From contig NZ_LIXI01000011.1 in NCBI RefSeq assembly GCF_001905595.1, forward strand, positions 190,497-254,496: a DNA stretch of 64,000 nt. The letters are read 5' to 3'. The notes beneath the pieces were generated by a model, which had not been told where the DNA came from, did no database searches, and saw only the letters and a list, made by a program, of their open reading frames with translations. How positions within the stretch are numbered: position 1 is the stretch's first letter; every line of letters starts with the position of its first letter. The position numbers and the translations under genes are program-made. This document shows, one piece after another, positions 32,470 through 40,075 of the stretch. The stretch is from Streptomyces sp. CB00316. Lineage in GTDB: Bacteria > Actinomycetota > Actinomycetes > Streptomycetales > Streptomycetaceae.

Positions 32470-34155
32470 CTAGCGGGAGGAACGCAGTTCCCGCCTGAGG
32501 ATCTTCCCACTCGCCGTCTTCGGCAGCTCGGCCAGGATCTCCACCTCGCGCGGATACTTGTACGCGGCGAGCCTTTCCTTGCAGTACGTCCCCAGCTCGC
32601 CCGGTTCGACGGATGCGCCCGGACGCAGACTGACATAGGCCCGTACGGTCTCGCCCCGGTACGCGTCGGGCACGCCCACCACGGCAGCCTCGCGCACCGC
32701 CGGGTGGGTGTACAGGACGTCCTCCACCTCACGGGGCCAGACCTTGAACCCGGAGGCGTTGATCATGTCCTTCTTGCGGTCGACGACGTAGAGCCAGCCC
32801 GCCGCGTCCATGAACCCGATGTCACCGGTGCGCAGCTCGCCGTCCGGGAAGGCGGTCTCGGTGGCCTCGGGAAGGTTCCAGTAGCCGGAGACGACCTGGG
32901 GGCCGCGCAGCGCGATCTCGCCCTGCTCCCCGAAGGGCACCTCCTGCCCCGCCTCGTCGAGGATCCGTACGACGGTGTCGGGACCGGGCACGCCGACGGA
33001 GAGGGTGCCGGAGACCGGGTCCACGGGCGCCTCGTGCTCGGGCGGGACCGAGGCGAAGGGGGCGGTGCACTCGGTGAGACCGTAGCCGTTGCTGATGTAC
33101 GCGCCGAAGCCGGCGCGGAACTTCTCCACCAGCGCGGGCGGCAGCGGGGCGCCGCCGGAGGAGATCACCTGGAAGGAGGCGAAGTGGTCCGGGGTGACGT
33201 CCGGGTGGGCGGCCAGGGCCATGAAGGCGGTGGAGGGGCCGACCGTGTACGCGGGGCGGTGGGCGGCGAAGGCGTCGAGGACGACACCCGCCTCGAAGCG
33301 GTAGGCCAGGACCAGGGTGCCCGCGTTGGCGATACAGGCGGCGAGCTGGCAGACCATGCCGGTGATGTGGAAGAGCGGGGCGAGCGCGAAGTAGGCGGAG
33401 CCCTCGGCCACGGGGTGCCCGGTGCGCTGCCGCTCGGCGTTGATCATGATGTTGGCGTGTGAGTTCATGGCGCCCTTGGGGGTGCCGCTGGTTCCGGAGG
33501 TGTAGCTGATCAGCGCCACGTCGTCGGCGGTGAGTTCCCGGCCGTCCGGAGGCGCGTGGCCGGCCCGGGCGACGGTGAGCAGGTCGTCGGCGAGGTCGTC
33601 GGGGCCGGGGGCGGGGAGCCGTTCGAAGCCGAGCACGCGGGGGTCGTCCACGCTCTGGAGGTCCAGCTCGCAGGCGGTCAGCGCGATGGTGAGGTCCGGG
33701 GCGGCTTCGGCGGTCTCCCGCAGATACGCCGCCCAGGCCCGGTCCGAGCAGATGAGCGCGGTGACCCCGGCGTCCTTCAGTACGTGCCCGACCTCGCCGG
33801 CCTTGTACATCGGATTCAGCGGTACGACGGTGGCCCCCGCCTTCCACGCGCCGAGGAGCGCGAGGACGAAGTGCGGGCTGTTCTGGAGCATGATCGCGAC
33901 CCGGTCGCCGCGCCGCAGGCCCCGGGCGGCGAGGTGTCCGGCCACCGAGTCGGAGAGCGTGTCGGTCTCGTCGTAGGTCAGGCGCCCGTCGAAGTAGGCG
34001 AGGGCCGGGTGGCCCTCGGGGGCCCGGCCGACCGCGTCCCGGAAAGCGTGGAGCACGGTCTCGGCGGGGTGTACTTCGGCGCGCTGGGCGTCGCTGAGGA
34101 GGGCGAGCCACGGCTTGGCCGCGTATCGGGAGACACCGGATCCCGTCTCGCTCAT
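32470..34155 (-). CDS. Class I adenylate-forming acyl-CoA synthetase (AMP-dependent ligase)
   Basis: A 561-residue ligase that activates a carboxylic acid to its CoA thioester through an acyl-AMP. Core motifs: A3 SYTSGTSGTPKGAMNSHAN, A5 ISNGYGLTECTAPFASVP, A7 ELRTGDIGFMDAAGWLYVVD and A10 ELPKTASGKILRREL, with the catalytic Lys near the C-terminus. Its start overlaps the SDR stop (ATGA). The chain substrate cannot be read. Together with the SDR and the shared operator it looks like the entry enzyme (LvaE-like) of the proposed oxo/hydroxy-acid pathway. Confidence 0.92.
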   Translation of the reverse strand: MSETGSGVSRYAAKPWLALLSDAQRAEVHPAETVLHAFRDAVGRAPEGHPALAYFDGRLTYDETDTLSDSVAGHLAARGLRRGDRVAIMLQNSPHFVLALLGAWKAGATVVPLNPMYKAGEVGHVLKDAGVTALICSDRAWAAYLRETAEAAPDLTIALTACELDLQSVDDPRVLGFERLPAPGPDDLADDLLTVARAGHAPPDGRELTADDVALISYTSGTSGTPKGAMNSHANIMINAERQRTGHPVAEGSAYFALAPLFHITGMVCQLAACIANAGTLVLAYRFEAGVVLDAFAAHRPAYTVGPSTAFMALAAHPDVTPDHFASFQVISSGGAPLPPALVEKFRAGFGAYISNGYGLTECTAPFASVPPEHEAPVDPVSGTLSVGVPGPDTVVRILDEAGQEVPFGEQGEIALRGPQVVSGYWNLPEATETAFPDGELRTGDIGFMDAAGWLYVVDRKKDMINASGFKVWPREVEDVLYTHPAVREAAVVGVPDAYRGETVRAYVSLRPGASVEPGELGTYCKERLAAYKYPREVEILAELPKTASGKILRRELRSSR

Positions 34156-34928
34156 GCGCCGCTCACCTCCTCCCACTTCTGCTGGAGGCGGTTCATGTTG
34201 CCCATCCAGCGGTCGGGATCGGCGGCGCGCGCCTGGTAGTACCCGGCGACCTCGGGGTGCGGCAGGACCAGGAAGCGGTCGGCCTCCATCGCGTCGAACA
34301 GCGCGTCGGCGACGGCGTCCGGCTCGATCGCGCCGGGTGCGAGCACCAGCTCGCCGGCCGAACCGGCGGCGGTGAGCATGTCCGTACGCACGCCCTGCGG
34401 GCAGATGGCGTGCACCTTGATGCCGCGGTGGCGGTAGGTGAGCGAGAGCCACTCGGCGAAGGCGACGGCCCCGTGCTTGGTGACGCTGTAGGGGGCCGCG
34501 CCGATCATCGTCAGCAGCCCGGCGGCGGACGCGGTGGTGACGAAGCGACCGCTGCCGCGCTCCAGCCACTGCGGCAGCAGGGCCTTGGCCGCCCGCACAT
34601 GGGCCATCACGTTGACGTCCCAGGCGGCGGCCCAGACCTCCTCGTCGGCGAACGCGTCGCCGGGCGAGGCGAGTCCGGCGTTGGCGCAGTAGACGTCCAC
34701 CGTGCCGCCCAGCGCGTCCCTGGCCGCCTCCACGACATCCGACGCGTCCCCGGCGACGGCGGTCCCGCCGATCTCCTTCGCGAGCGGCTCGATGCGCGCG
34801 AGGTCCAGGTCGTTGACGACCACCCGCGCGCCCTGCTCGGCGAACCCGCGGGCCAGAGCGGCGCCGATGCCGCCTCCGGCCCCTGTGACCACCACGCCGG
34901 CGTCTCGCACCGTATCCGCCGTAACCAT
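34152..34928 (-). CDS. Short-chain dehydrogenase/reductase
   Basis: A 258-residue classical SDR. The NAD(P) motif is VVVTGAGGGIGAALARGFAE, the NAG-type motif YCANAGLASPGD, the catalytic Ser in TTASAAGLL and the YxxxK pair in YSVTKHGAVAFAEW. GIKVHAICPQGVRTDM follows. It is the first gene of the SDR-synthetase-TetR operon and is translationally coupled to the ligase. In a levulinate-like scheme it would reduce a 4-oxoacyl-CoA to the 4-hydroxy compound (LvaD-like); that is an inference from gene content. Confidence 0.9.
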   Translation of the reverse strand: MVTADTVRDAGVVVTGAGGGIGAALARGFAEQGARVVVNDLDLARIEPLAKEIGGTAVAGDASDVVEAARDALGGTVDVYCANAGLASPGDAFADEEVWAAAWDVNVMAHVRAAKALLPQWLERGSGRFVTTASAAGLLTMIGAAPYSVTKHGAVAFAEWLSLTYRHRGIKVHAICPQGVRTDMLTAAGSAGELVLAPGAIEPDAVADALFDAMEADRFLVLPHPEVAGYYQARAADPDRWMGNMNRLQQKWEEVSGA

Positions 34929-34975
34929 CGTCGTCCCGCCTTCCGTATGCCTGCTCCGCGGCCCCCCGCATCGGC

Positions 34976-34993
34976 AGACTAACCGGTCGGTAT
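34976..34993. promoter_or_regulatory. TetR-type operator, 34976-34993
   Basis: AGACTAACCGGTCGGTAT matches 15 of 18 positions of the palindrome ATACCGACCGGTCGGTAT. The right half is perfect. It lies about 48-65 bp before the SDR start and thus controls the SDR-synthetase-TetR operon. It may also affect the divergent NamZ-type gene. Confidence 0.75.
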
Positions 34994-35146
34994 GTGATCG
35001 GGGAAGGGTCGGGAAGCGCCCCGGGCAGGTCGGCGGGGGCGGCGGTCCGGCTCGGGGAACCGGCGCGGCCCGGGTCGTTCCGTGCAGCCTGCGGTCGCGC
35101 TAGCGTGCGGGGCCATGACAGTCGGCGCGCTTATGGAGGTAGCGGA

Positions 35147-36412
35147 ATGAGCCTGTCCCGACGTGGTGTGCTGGCCGTGGGAGCGCTCGCGGCGACGGCG
35201 GCCGGCACCGGTGGAGCCGCCGCTGCCGCACGTGGCCCCGGGCCGCGACCCGGGCGCGACCGGGTCCGTACCGGCTTCGACCGGCTGGCGGCCGACGGCT
35301 ACCGGCTGCTGCGGGGCCAGAAGGTCGGCATCGTCACCAACCCGACCGGCATCACCGCCGACGTACGGCACATCGTCGACGTGATGCACCCCGACCCCCG
35401 CGTGAACCTGACCGCCGTCTTCGGCCCCGAGCACGGCTTCCGGGGCACCGCGCAGGCGGGCGGATCGGAGGGGCGGTACGACGACCCGGCGACCGGGCTG
35501 CCGGTCTACGACACGTACCTCAAGAGCGGGCAGCCGCTCGCGGACGTCTTCACCGCGTCGGGCGTGGACACGGTCGTCTTCGACATCCAGGACGCGGGCG
35601 CGCGCTTCTACACGTACATCTGGACGCTGTACGACTGCATGGAGGCGGCCGCGCTCGCGGGCAAGCGCCTGGTGGTGCTGGACCGGCCGAACCCGGTGAC
35701 CGGGCGGGCGGCGCTGGGGCCGGTGCTGGATCCGGCGTTCGCCACCTTCGTCGGCCGCCGGGAGATCGCCCAGGCGCACGGGATGACGGTGGCGGAGCTG
35801 GCGCTGTTCTTCAACGCGGAGTTCCTGCACGAGAACCCCGCGCGGCTGGAGGTGGTGACGATGTCGGGGTGGCGGCGCTCGGACTTCTTCGACGCCACCG
35901 GGCTGCCGTGGGTACCGCCGAGCCCGAACATGCCGACGCCGGAAACGGCCCTCGTCTACTCCGGCACCTGCCTCTTCGAGGGCACGAACCTCTCCGAGGG
36001 CCGGGGCACCACACGGCCCTTCGAGCTGCTGGGCGCGGAGGGCATCGACCACCGCTGGGCGGCCGCCGCGAACGCGCTGCGGCTGCCGGGGGTCGCCTTC
36101 CGTGAGGCGTACTTCGCGCCGACGTTCTCCAAGTTCCAGGGGAAGACGGTGGGCGGGGTGCAGGTGCACGTCCAGGACCGGGAGGTCTTCGACCCGGTCC
36201 GTACGGGCGTCGCCCTGCTGGTGACGGCGAAGCGGACGTGGAGCGGGTTCGCCTGGCGCCCGGACCACTGGATCGACAAGCTCACCGGCAACACCAGGGT
36301 CCGCACCATGATCGACGCGGGGGCGGACACGGACGAGGTGGTGAACGCGTGGCGGGCGGACCTGACGGCGTTCCGGGCGAAGCGGCGGAGGTATCTGCGG
36401 TACGGGGGGTAG
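35147..36412 (+). CDS. Secreted exo-beta-N-acetylmuramidase NamZ-type protein (DUF1343)
   Basis: A 421-residue exported protein. The N-terminus MSLSRRGVLAVGALAATAAG is a Tat-like signal peptide (SRRGVL). The DUF1343 domain follows, with GQKVGIVTNPTGITAD, the acidic FGPEHGFRGTAQAG in the active-site region, VFDIQDAGARFYTYIWTL and the C-terminal FAPTFSKFQGKTVGGVQVHV. NamZ of Bacillus removes non-reducing-end MurNAc from peptidoglycan fragments, so this may recycle wall material. The start has GGAGGT 6 nt upstream. A hairpin follows the stop. Confidence 0.9.
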   Translation: MSLSRRGVLAVGALAATAAGTGGAAAAARGPGPRPGRDRVRTGFDRLAADGYRLLRGQKVGIVTNPTGITADVRHIVDVMHPDPRVNLTAVFGPEHGFRGTAQAGGSEGRYDDPATGLPVYDTYLKSGQPLADVFTASGVDTVVFDIQDAGARFYTYIWTLYDCMEAAALAGKRLVVLDRPNPVTGRAALGPVLDPAFATFVGRREIAQAHGMTVAELALFFNAEFLHENPARLEVVTMSGWRRSDFFDATGLPWVPPSPNMPTPETALVYSGTCLFEGTNLSEGRGTTRPFELLGAEGIDHRWAAAANALRLPGVAFREAYFAPTFSKFQGKTVGGVQVHVQDREVFDPVRTGVALLVTAKRTWSGFAWRPDHWIDKLTGNTRVRTMIDAGADTDEVVNAWRADLTAFRAKRRRYLRYGG

Positions 36413-36421
36413 TGCGGGCGG

Positions 36422-36453
36422 GGCCGGGGCGCTCGCACAAACGCGCCCCGGCC
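36422..36453. terminator. Hairpin terminator between NamZ-type and GNAT genes
   Basis: GGCCGGGGCGC at 36422-36432 pairs with 36443-36453 (11 bp, 10-nt loop) in the 49-bp gap between two convergent genes. Confidence 0.8.
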
Positions 36454-36461
36454 TGCCTGTC

Positions 36462-36944
36462 TCAGCCCGTGAGGTCCAGGTCGCCGAGGTACTCGCCGTC
36501 GTCGGTCAGACCCCGCTTGCGGTAGCCGAGCTTGAGGTAGAACTCCTCCGGGCCGCCCTCACCGGGATGCCAGGTCACGGTCGAGACCGTCCCGCCGCGC
36601 CGGCGGATCTCCTCGTTCACCGCGCCCACGGCGAACCGCCCGTACCCGCGGCCCTGCTCCCCGGCGGCGACGGCGAGCCGCCAGAGACCGGAGCGCCGCG
36701 GGGCGTCCGGCACGTCGGCGTCGTAGTCGAACGTGACGTCGAAGAAGGCCATCACGAAGCCCACGACGCGGTCACCGTCACGGATCAGCCGGGGCCAGGC
36801 GACGTCGGGATGCACGTAGGCCTCGGCCAAGGACTGCGCGACCGGCGAGACGAACTTTCGCTGCGCGGGCGCGACTTCCAGCCGACAGGCGTCGAGCACC
36901 GTGTCGGGCGTGACCTCTTCCAGGCGGGGAGAGACTGCTGTCAT
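36462..36944 (-). CDS. GNAT family N-acetyltransferase
   Basis: A 160-residue single-domain acetyltransferase. The acetyl-CoA pyrophosphate loop is VAAGEQGRGYGRFAVGAVNE, preceded by the beta strand VVGFVMAFFDVTFDYD and followed by VTWHPGEGGPEEFYLKLGYR. The shape is that of the spermidine/BltD-like group, but the acceptor is unknown. The start MTAVSPRLEEVTPD was chosen because codons upstream overlap a poorly coding region. It is divergent from the zinc-ribbon gene. Confidence 0.88.
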   Translation of the reverse strand: MTAVSPRLEEVTPDTVLDACRLEVAPAQRKFVSPVAQSLAEAYVHPDVAWPRLIRDGDRVVGFVMAFFDVTFDYDADVPDAPRRSGLWRLAVAAGEQGRGYGRFAVGAVNEEIRRRGGTVSTVTWHPGEGGPEEFYLKLGYRKRGLTDDGEYLGDLDLTG

Positions 36945-37131
36945 AACGGCACCCAACCGCACCCGCCCGGGCCTCGGCCACCGATTTCCCTGGTCGGTGG
37001 GTGGCTGCGAACGGCTGCCGGGTGCCGGAGCCCCGACGGCCCCCCGCACGGCCGCGCGCCGTCGCACCACCCGTCCGCGCGCCGTTCCGCTTCCGTCCGT
37101 GGTCCCCGCCCGACATGGGGAGTCTCAGCCA

Positions 37132-37845
37132 ATGGACGGTTTCCATCTTTCGATGGAGCCGAAACGGGCAGGCGTACGTCCACTCCTTGACGCCGACGGA
37201 CGAACGACGGAGGTGGCAGACGTGGCCGGTTTCCGGAGTCTGGCGAGACAGGTCCGTGATCCGCTGGGCGATCTGGCGCTGCGGCGGTACTCGCTGCGCA
37301 AGTGCCTGGAGAGGTTCGCCCCGTACGGTCACCGGGCGACCTGGGACCATCTGTGCGCCCGGCACGGGATCGATCCCGAGGACCGGGCACCCGATCCGGC
37401 GCGCCTGCTGGACGCCCTGGAGGAGCTGGAGGAGGCGCGGGCCATCTGGCTCGCCTACGAGGCGGGGTTCGCCGAGCGGCGGCGGCGCGAGAAGCACGAG
37501 GGCCTGCGGCGGCCCGGCGCCTTCGACGACTGGCACCGCCGGACGTGGGGTGGCCACGGGGTGGCGCGCTGCGCGGATCCGGGGGTCCACCCGAGCGAGC
37601 CGCTCGCCGAGGTGCTGCGCCGGCTGATCGCGGCGCTCGGCTCCGGGCCCGGCTCCGCATGCCCGGTCTGTGCGGACACCGGGATCGAGTGGCGCCAGGA
37701 GAGGGAGCGCGGGCACGAGCCGTGGTCGGGTCCGGTGTGCACGGCGTGCGGGATCGCGGTGCCGCAGCCGGTGCTGACGGACCGCACGCTGGCCAGGGCC
37801 CGGCTGGTGCGGCACCGGAGGCTCGCCGCGGCGGCAGCGGTGTAG
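37132..37845 (+). CDS. Hypothetical protein with a C-terminal zinc ribbon
   Basis: A 237-residue protein I do not recognise. The body is helical and basic/acidic mixed (RQVRDPLGDLALRRYSLRKC, LLDALEELEEARAIWLAYEA). Near residue 182 a four-Cys ribbon appears: CPVCADTGIEW ... VCTACGIA (two C-x2-C knuckles about 27 residues apart), which suggests zinc and nucleic-acid binding. The start is uncertain among ATG 37132, ATG 37153 and internal GTG codons. It stands alone, 85 bp before the BKACE-type gene. Confidence 0.65.
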   Translation: MDGFHLSMEPKRAGVRPLLDADGRTTEVADVAGFRSLARQVRDPLGDLALRRYSLRKCLERFAPYGHRATWDHLCARHGIDPEDRAPDPARLLDALEELEEARAIWLAYEAGFAERRRREKHEGLRRPGAFDDWHRRTWGGHGVARCADPGVHPSEPLAEVLRRLIAALGSGPGSACPVCADTGIEWRQERERGHEPWSGPVCTACGIAVPQPVLTDRTLARARLVRHRRLAAAAAV

Positions 37846-37929
37846 GACACGTCCCCGGGCTGCCGGGAGGACGTCACCGGGACCTGAGTATCAGCATCAA
37901 TGTCAGTGGCGGATGTCACCATCGGGGAC

Positions 37930-38670
37930 ATGATCCAGGTCTGCCTGAACGGCCGGCGCGGTGCGGATGCCTCGGCGGCCGTGCCCCCGTCCCCCGAAGC
38001 GCTGGCCCGGTCGGCGGCCGAGGCCGTCGCCGCCGGTGCCACCGACATCCATGTGCATCCGCGGACCCCCTGTGGGCGGGACACGCTCTCGCCCCGGGCG
38101 GTGGCCGCGACGCTGACGGCGATACGGGCGGCGGTGCGCGTCTCGGTCGGGGTGACGACGGGCGCCTGGGCCGAGCCGGATCCGCGACGCCGGGTGGAGC
38201 GCGTACGGGCGTGGTCGGTGCTGCCCGACCACGCCTCGGTCAACTGGCACGAGCCGGGCGCCGAGGAGCTGGCCGCCGCACTGCTGGAGCGGGGCGTGGG
38301 CGTGGAGGCCGGGCTCTGGTCGGGCACGGAGGGGCACCGCCTCTTCCGCCGGTCCTCCCTGGCACCCCGGGTCCTGCGGGTGCTGGCCGAGGTCACCGAC
38401 ACCGACCCGGCGACGGCGACCGGCTCGGCCCGGCTGCTCCTGGCCGAGGTGGGCACCGCGCACGGCCGCCCGGTGCTGCTGCACGGGGAGGACGGCGGCG
38501 CGTGGCCGGTGGCGGCGCTGGCCTTCCGGCTCGGCCTGGGGGCACGGATCGGCGCGGAGGACGTGACGGTGCTGCCGGACGGCCGCCCCGCGCGCTCGAA
38601 CGCGGAACTGGTCGCCGCGGCGGTGCGGTTACAGCAGGCGGCATCCGGGAACGGCCGCGTGGCCCACTAG
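37930..38670 (+). CDS. DUF849/BKACE-type beta-keto acid cleavage enzyme
   Basis: A 246-residue TIM-barrel protein of the 3-keto-5-aminohexanoate cleavage family, which transfers an acetyl unit from beta-keto acids to acetyl-CoA using a metal. The metal motif is DIHVHPRTPCGRDT and a later strand VLLHGEDGGAWPVAALAFRL is characteristic. It is somewhat shorter than typical members (about 270-300). The start MIQVCLNG fits the family; an ATG 30 bp upstream is also open. A TTA leucine codon at 38629-38631 implies dependence on bldA tRNA. Its TAG stop is part of the CTAG target of the adjacent MITE. Confidence 0.82.
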   Translation: MIQVCLNGRRGADASAAVPPSPEALARSAAEAVAAGATDIHVHPRTPCGRDTLSPRAVAATLTAIRAAVRVSVGVTTGAWAEPDPRRRVERVRAWSVLPDHASVNWHEPGAEELAAALLERGVGVEAGLWSGTEGHRLFRRSSLAPRVLRVLAEVTDTDPATATGSARLLLAEVGTAHGRPVLLHGEDGGAWPVAALAFRLGLGARIGAEDVTVLPDGRPARSNAELVAAAVRLQQAASGNGRVAH

Positions 38671-38827
38671 GGTCCTTCGTTTGGATCAGGCCGGATCAGC
38701 GAGCGGGGTCCGGGCGTGCAGCTGCAAGGCGGAGGATCGAGGCATGGCGGAGCCATGGTGATTGACGACAACGCGGCAGATGTGCGTGCCGGGGCCCGCG
38801 AGCCCGGCCTGATCCAAACGAGAGGCC
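38671..38827. mobile_element. MITE of 157 bp flanked by CTAG duplication
   Basis: Terminal inverted repeats of 24 bp with 21 matches: the left end begins GGTCCTTCGTTTGGATCAGG and the right end, reversed, GGCCTCTCGTTTGGATCAGG. CTAG occurs immediately outside both ends (38667-38670 and 38828-38831), as expected for a 4-bp target duplication of IS5-like transposases. The interior has no open frame of note and contains a small hairpin, CATGGCGGAGCCATG. The inserted copy lies between the stops of the BKACE and soxR genes. Confidence 0.85.
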
Positions 38828-39319
38828 CTAGGCCCCGTGCTCCTGCTCCTCCGTCAGGTCCGGCCTGCGCTCGGGCATCAGGCGCGAGCCGGTGATCCGT
38901 TCACCGGAGATGTCGTCGGGGTTGGACAGCACGCAGTTCTCCAGCGACAGACAGCCACAGCCGATGCAGTCGGTCAGATGGTCGCGCAGCCGGTGCAACT
39001 GCGTGATCCGCTGGTTTAGTTCCTGGCGCCAGGCCTCGGAGAGGCGGGCCCAGTCCTCCCGGTTCGGTGTGCGCTCCTCGGGCAGGGAGGCGAGGGCGTC
39101 CCGGATCGTGGCCAGCGGGATGCCGACGCGCTGGGCCGCCCGGACGAAGGCGACGCGGCGCAGTGCGTCGCGCGAGTAGCGGCGCTGGTTGCCGCTGGTG
39201 CGGCGGCTGCTGATCAGGCCCTTGGACTCGTAGAAGTGCAGAGCGGAGACCGCGGCGCCGCTGCGCGCCGAGAGCTGGCCGACCGAGAGCTCGTGGAGTG
39301 TCTGTGGGATCTGTGGCAC
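38828..39319 (-). CDS. soxR: Redox-sensing transcriptional activator SoxR
   Basis: A 163-residue MerR-family iron-sulfur regulator. The N-terminal HTH (LSVGQLSARSGAAVSALHFY, ESKGLISSRRTSGNQRRYSR) is followed by the dimerisation helix and the [2Fe-2S] ligands in CIGCGCLSLENC (C-x2-C-x-C-x5-C), the SoxR signature. In Streptomyces SoxR responds to redox-active metabolites rather than driving a SoxS cascade. The TAG stop lies on the CTAG that flanks the MITE. No canonical 18-bp SoxR box is seen in the immediate neighbourhood. Confidence 0.96.
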   Translation of the reverse strand: MPQIPQTLHELSVGQLSARSGAAVSALHFYESKGLISSRRTSGNQRRYSRDALRRVAFVRAAQRVGIPLATIRDALASLPEERTPNREDWARLSEAWRQELNQRITQLHRLRDHLTDCIGCGCLSLENCVLSNPDDISGERITGSRLMPERRPDLTEEQEHGA

Positions 39320-39390
39320 TCCTCAGACCCTACTGCTCCCCCGGCGGACGCCACCCCGGATCGTTGACAGGAAGCCACCGCGCAAGGATG

Positions 39391-39406
39391 CTGAGCAAGC
39401 GCTTAG
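39391..39406. promoter_or_regulatory. Operator CTGAGCAAGCGCTTAG overlapping the maoC promoter
   Basis: CTGAGCAAGCGCTTAG has arms CTGAGC/GCTTAG and a perfect AAGCGCTT core. A TTGACA -35 box lies at 39364-39369, with a weak -10 (GATGCT) 17 bp later that touches the repeat. An identical 16-mer occurs at 40743-40758 before the TetR gene, so the TetR probably represses both. Confidence 0.78.
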
Positions 39407-39453
39407 ACATCGCGCCGGACGGCGCGGCGAGCCGGAAGGCAGGGACCCGGAAC

Positions 39454-39915
39454 ATGGCAGAGCCGAAGATCTTCACGTCCGCACAGGAGCTGCGCGACGG
39501 AGTGGGCGAGCAGCTCGGACACAGCGACTGGCTGGAGGTCGACCAGAAGCGGATCGACCTGTTCGCCGACGCTACCGGCGACCACCAGTGGATCCATGTG
39601 GATCCGGAGCGCGCGGCGGCCGGGCCGTTCGGCACGACCATCGCGCACGGCTATCTGACGCTCTCGCTGCTGCCCGCGCTGGTGCCGCAGGTGATGCGGG
39701 TGGAGGGCATGAAGATGGGCATCAACTACGGGACCGACAAGGTCCGTTTCCCCTCCACCGTCCCGGTCGGCTCACGGCTGCGGGCCACCGCGGTGCTCAC
39801 GAGCGTCGAGGAGGCCGGGGGCGGCGTGCAGATCACCGCGCTCGTCACGGTCGAACGCGAGGGCAGCGAGAAGCCGGCCTGTGTGGCCGAGTCGGTGTCG
39901 CGCTACTACTTCTGA
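39454..39915 (+). CDS. MaoC-like (R)-specific enoyl-CoA hydratase
   Basis: A 153-residue single hot-dog-fold protein. The hydratase-2 motif is present: DLFADATGDHQWIHVDPERA (Asp and His dyad) then GPFGTTIAHGYLTLSLLPAL. Such enzymes hydrate trans-2-enoyl-CoA to (R)-3-hydroxyacyl-CoA in beta-oxidation or PHA supply. It starts MAEPKIFTSAQEL, 48 bp after the operator. It is flanked by soxR (divergent) and a TetR gene sharing its operator. Confidence 0.92.
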   Translation: MAEPKIFTSAQELRDGVGEQLGHSDWLEVDQKRIDLFADATGDHQWIHVDPERAAAGPFGTTIAHGYLTLSLLPALVPQVMRVEGMKMGINYGTDKVRFPSTVPVGSRLRATAVLTSVEEAGGGVQITALVTVEREGSEKPACVAESVSRYYF

Positions 39916-39943
39916 GCAGCGCCGCGGACGTTCCGGGAGGCGC

Positions 39944-40075
39944 TCACACGCTCACCGCCTCCCGGACCGCCCGCGCCCGCGCCCCCTCCCCCTCCCCCGA
40001 CGACGTGACCCGGCCCGCCTCCATCACGTAGTACGCCCCACCGTCCGCCCGGGCCAAGACAACCCTCAGAGTTGA
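39944..40075 (-). pseudogene. Remnant of a urea ABC transporter ATPase (UrtE-like) C-terminus
   Basis: Read on the minus strand, this stretch encodes LARADGGAYYVMEAGRVTSS then GEGEGARARAVREAVSV and a TGA stop. ADxxYVMEAGxVTxSGEG is the C-terminal end of branched-chain amino acid/urea ABC ATPases, close to UrtE. There is no start, no Walker motif, and the frame breaks into the TetR gene end near 40075. It is thus a 3' scar of a deleted urt operon. Codon bias is still high, so the loss may be recent. Confidence 0.7.
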
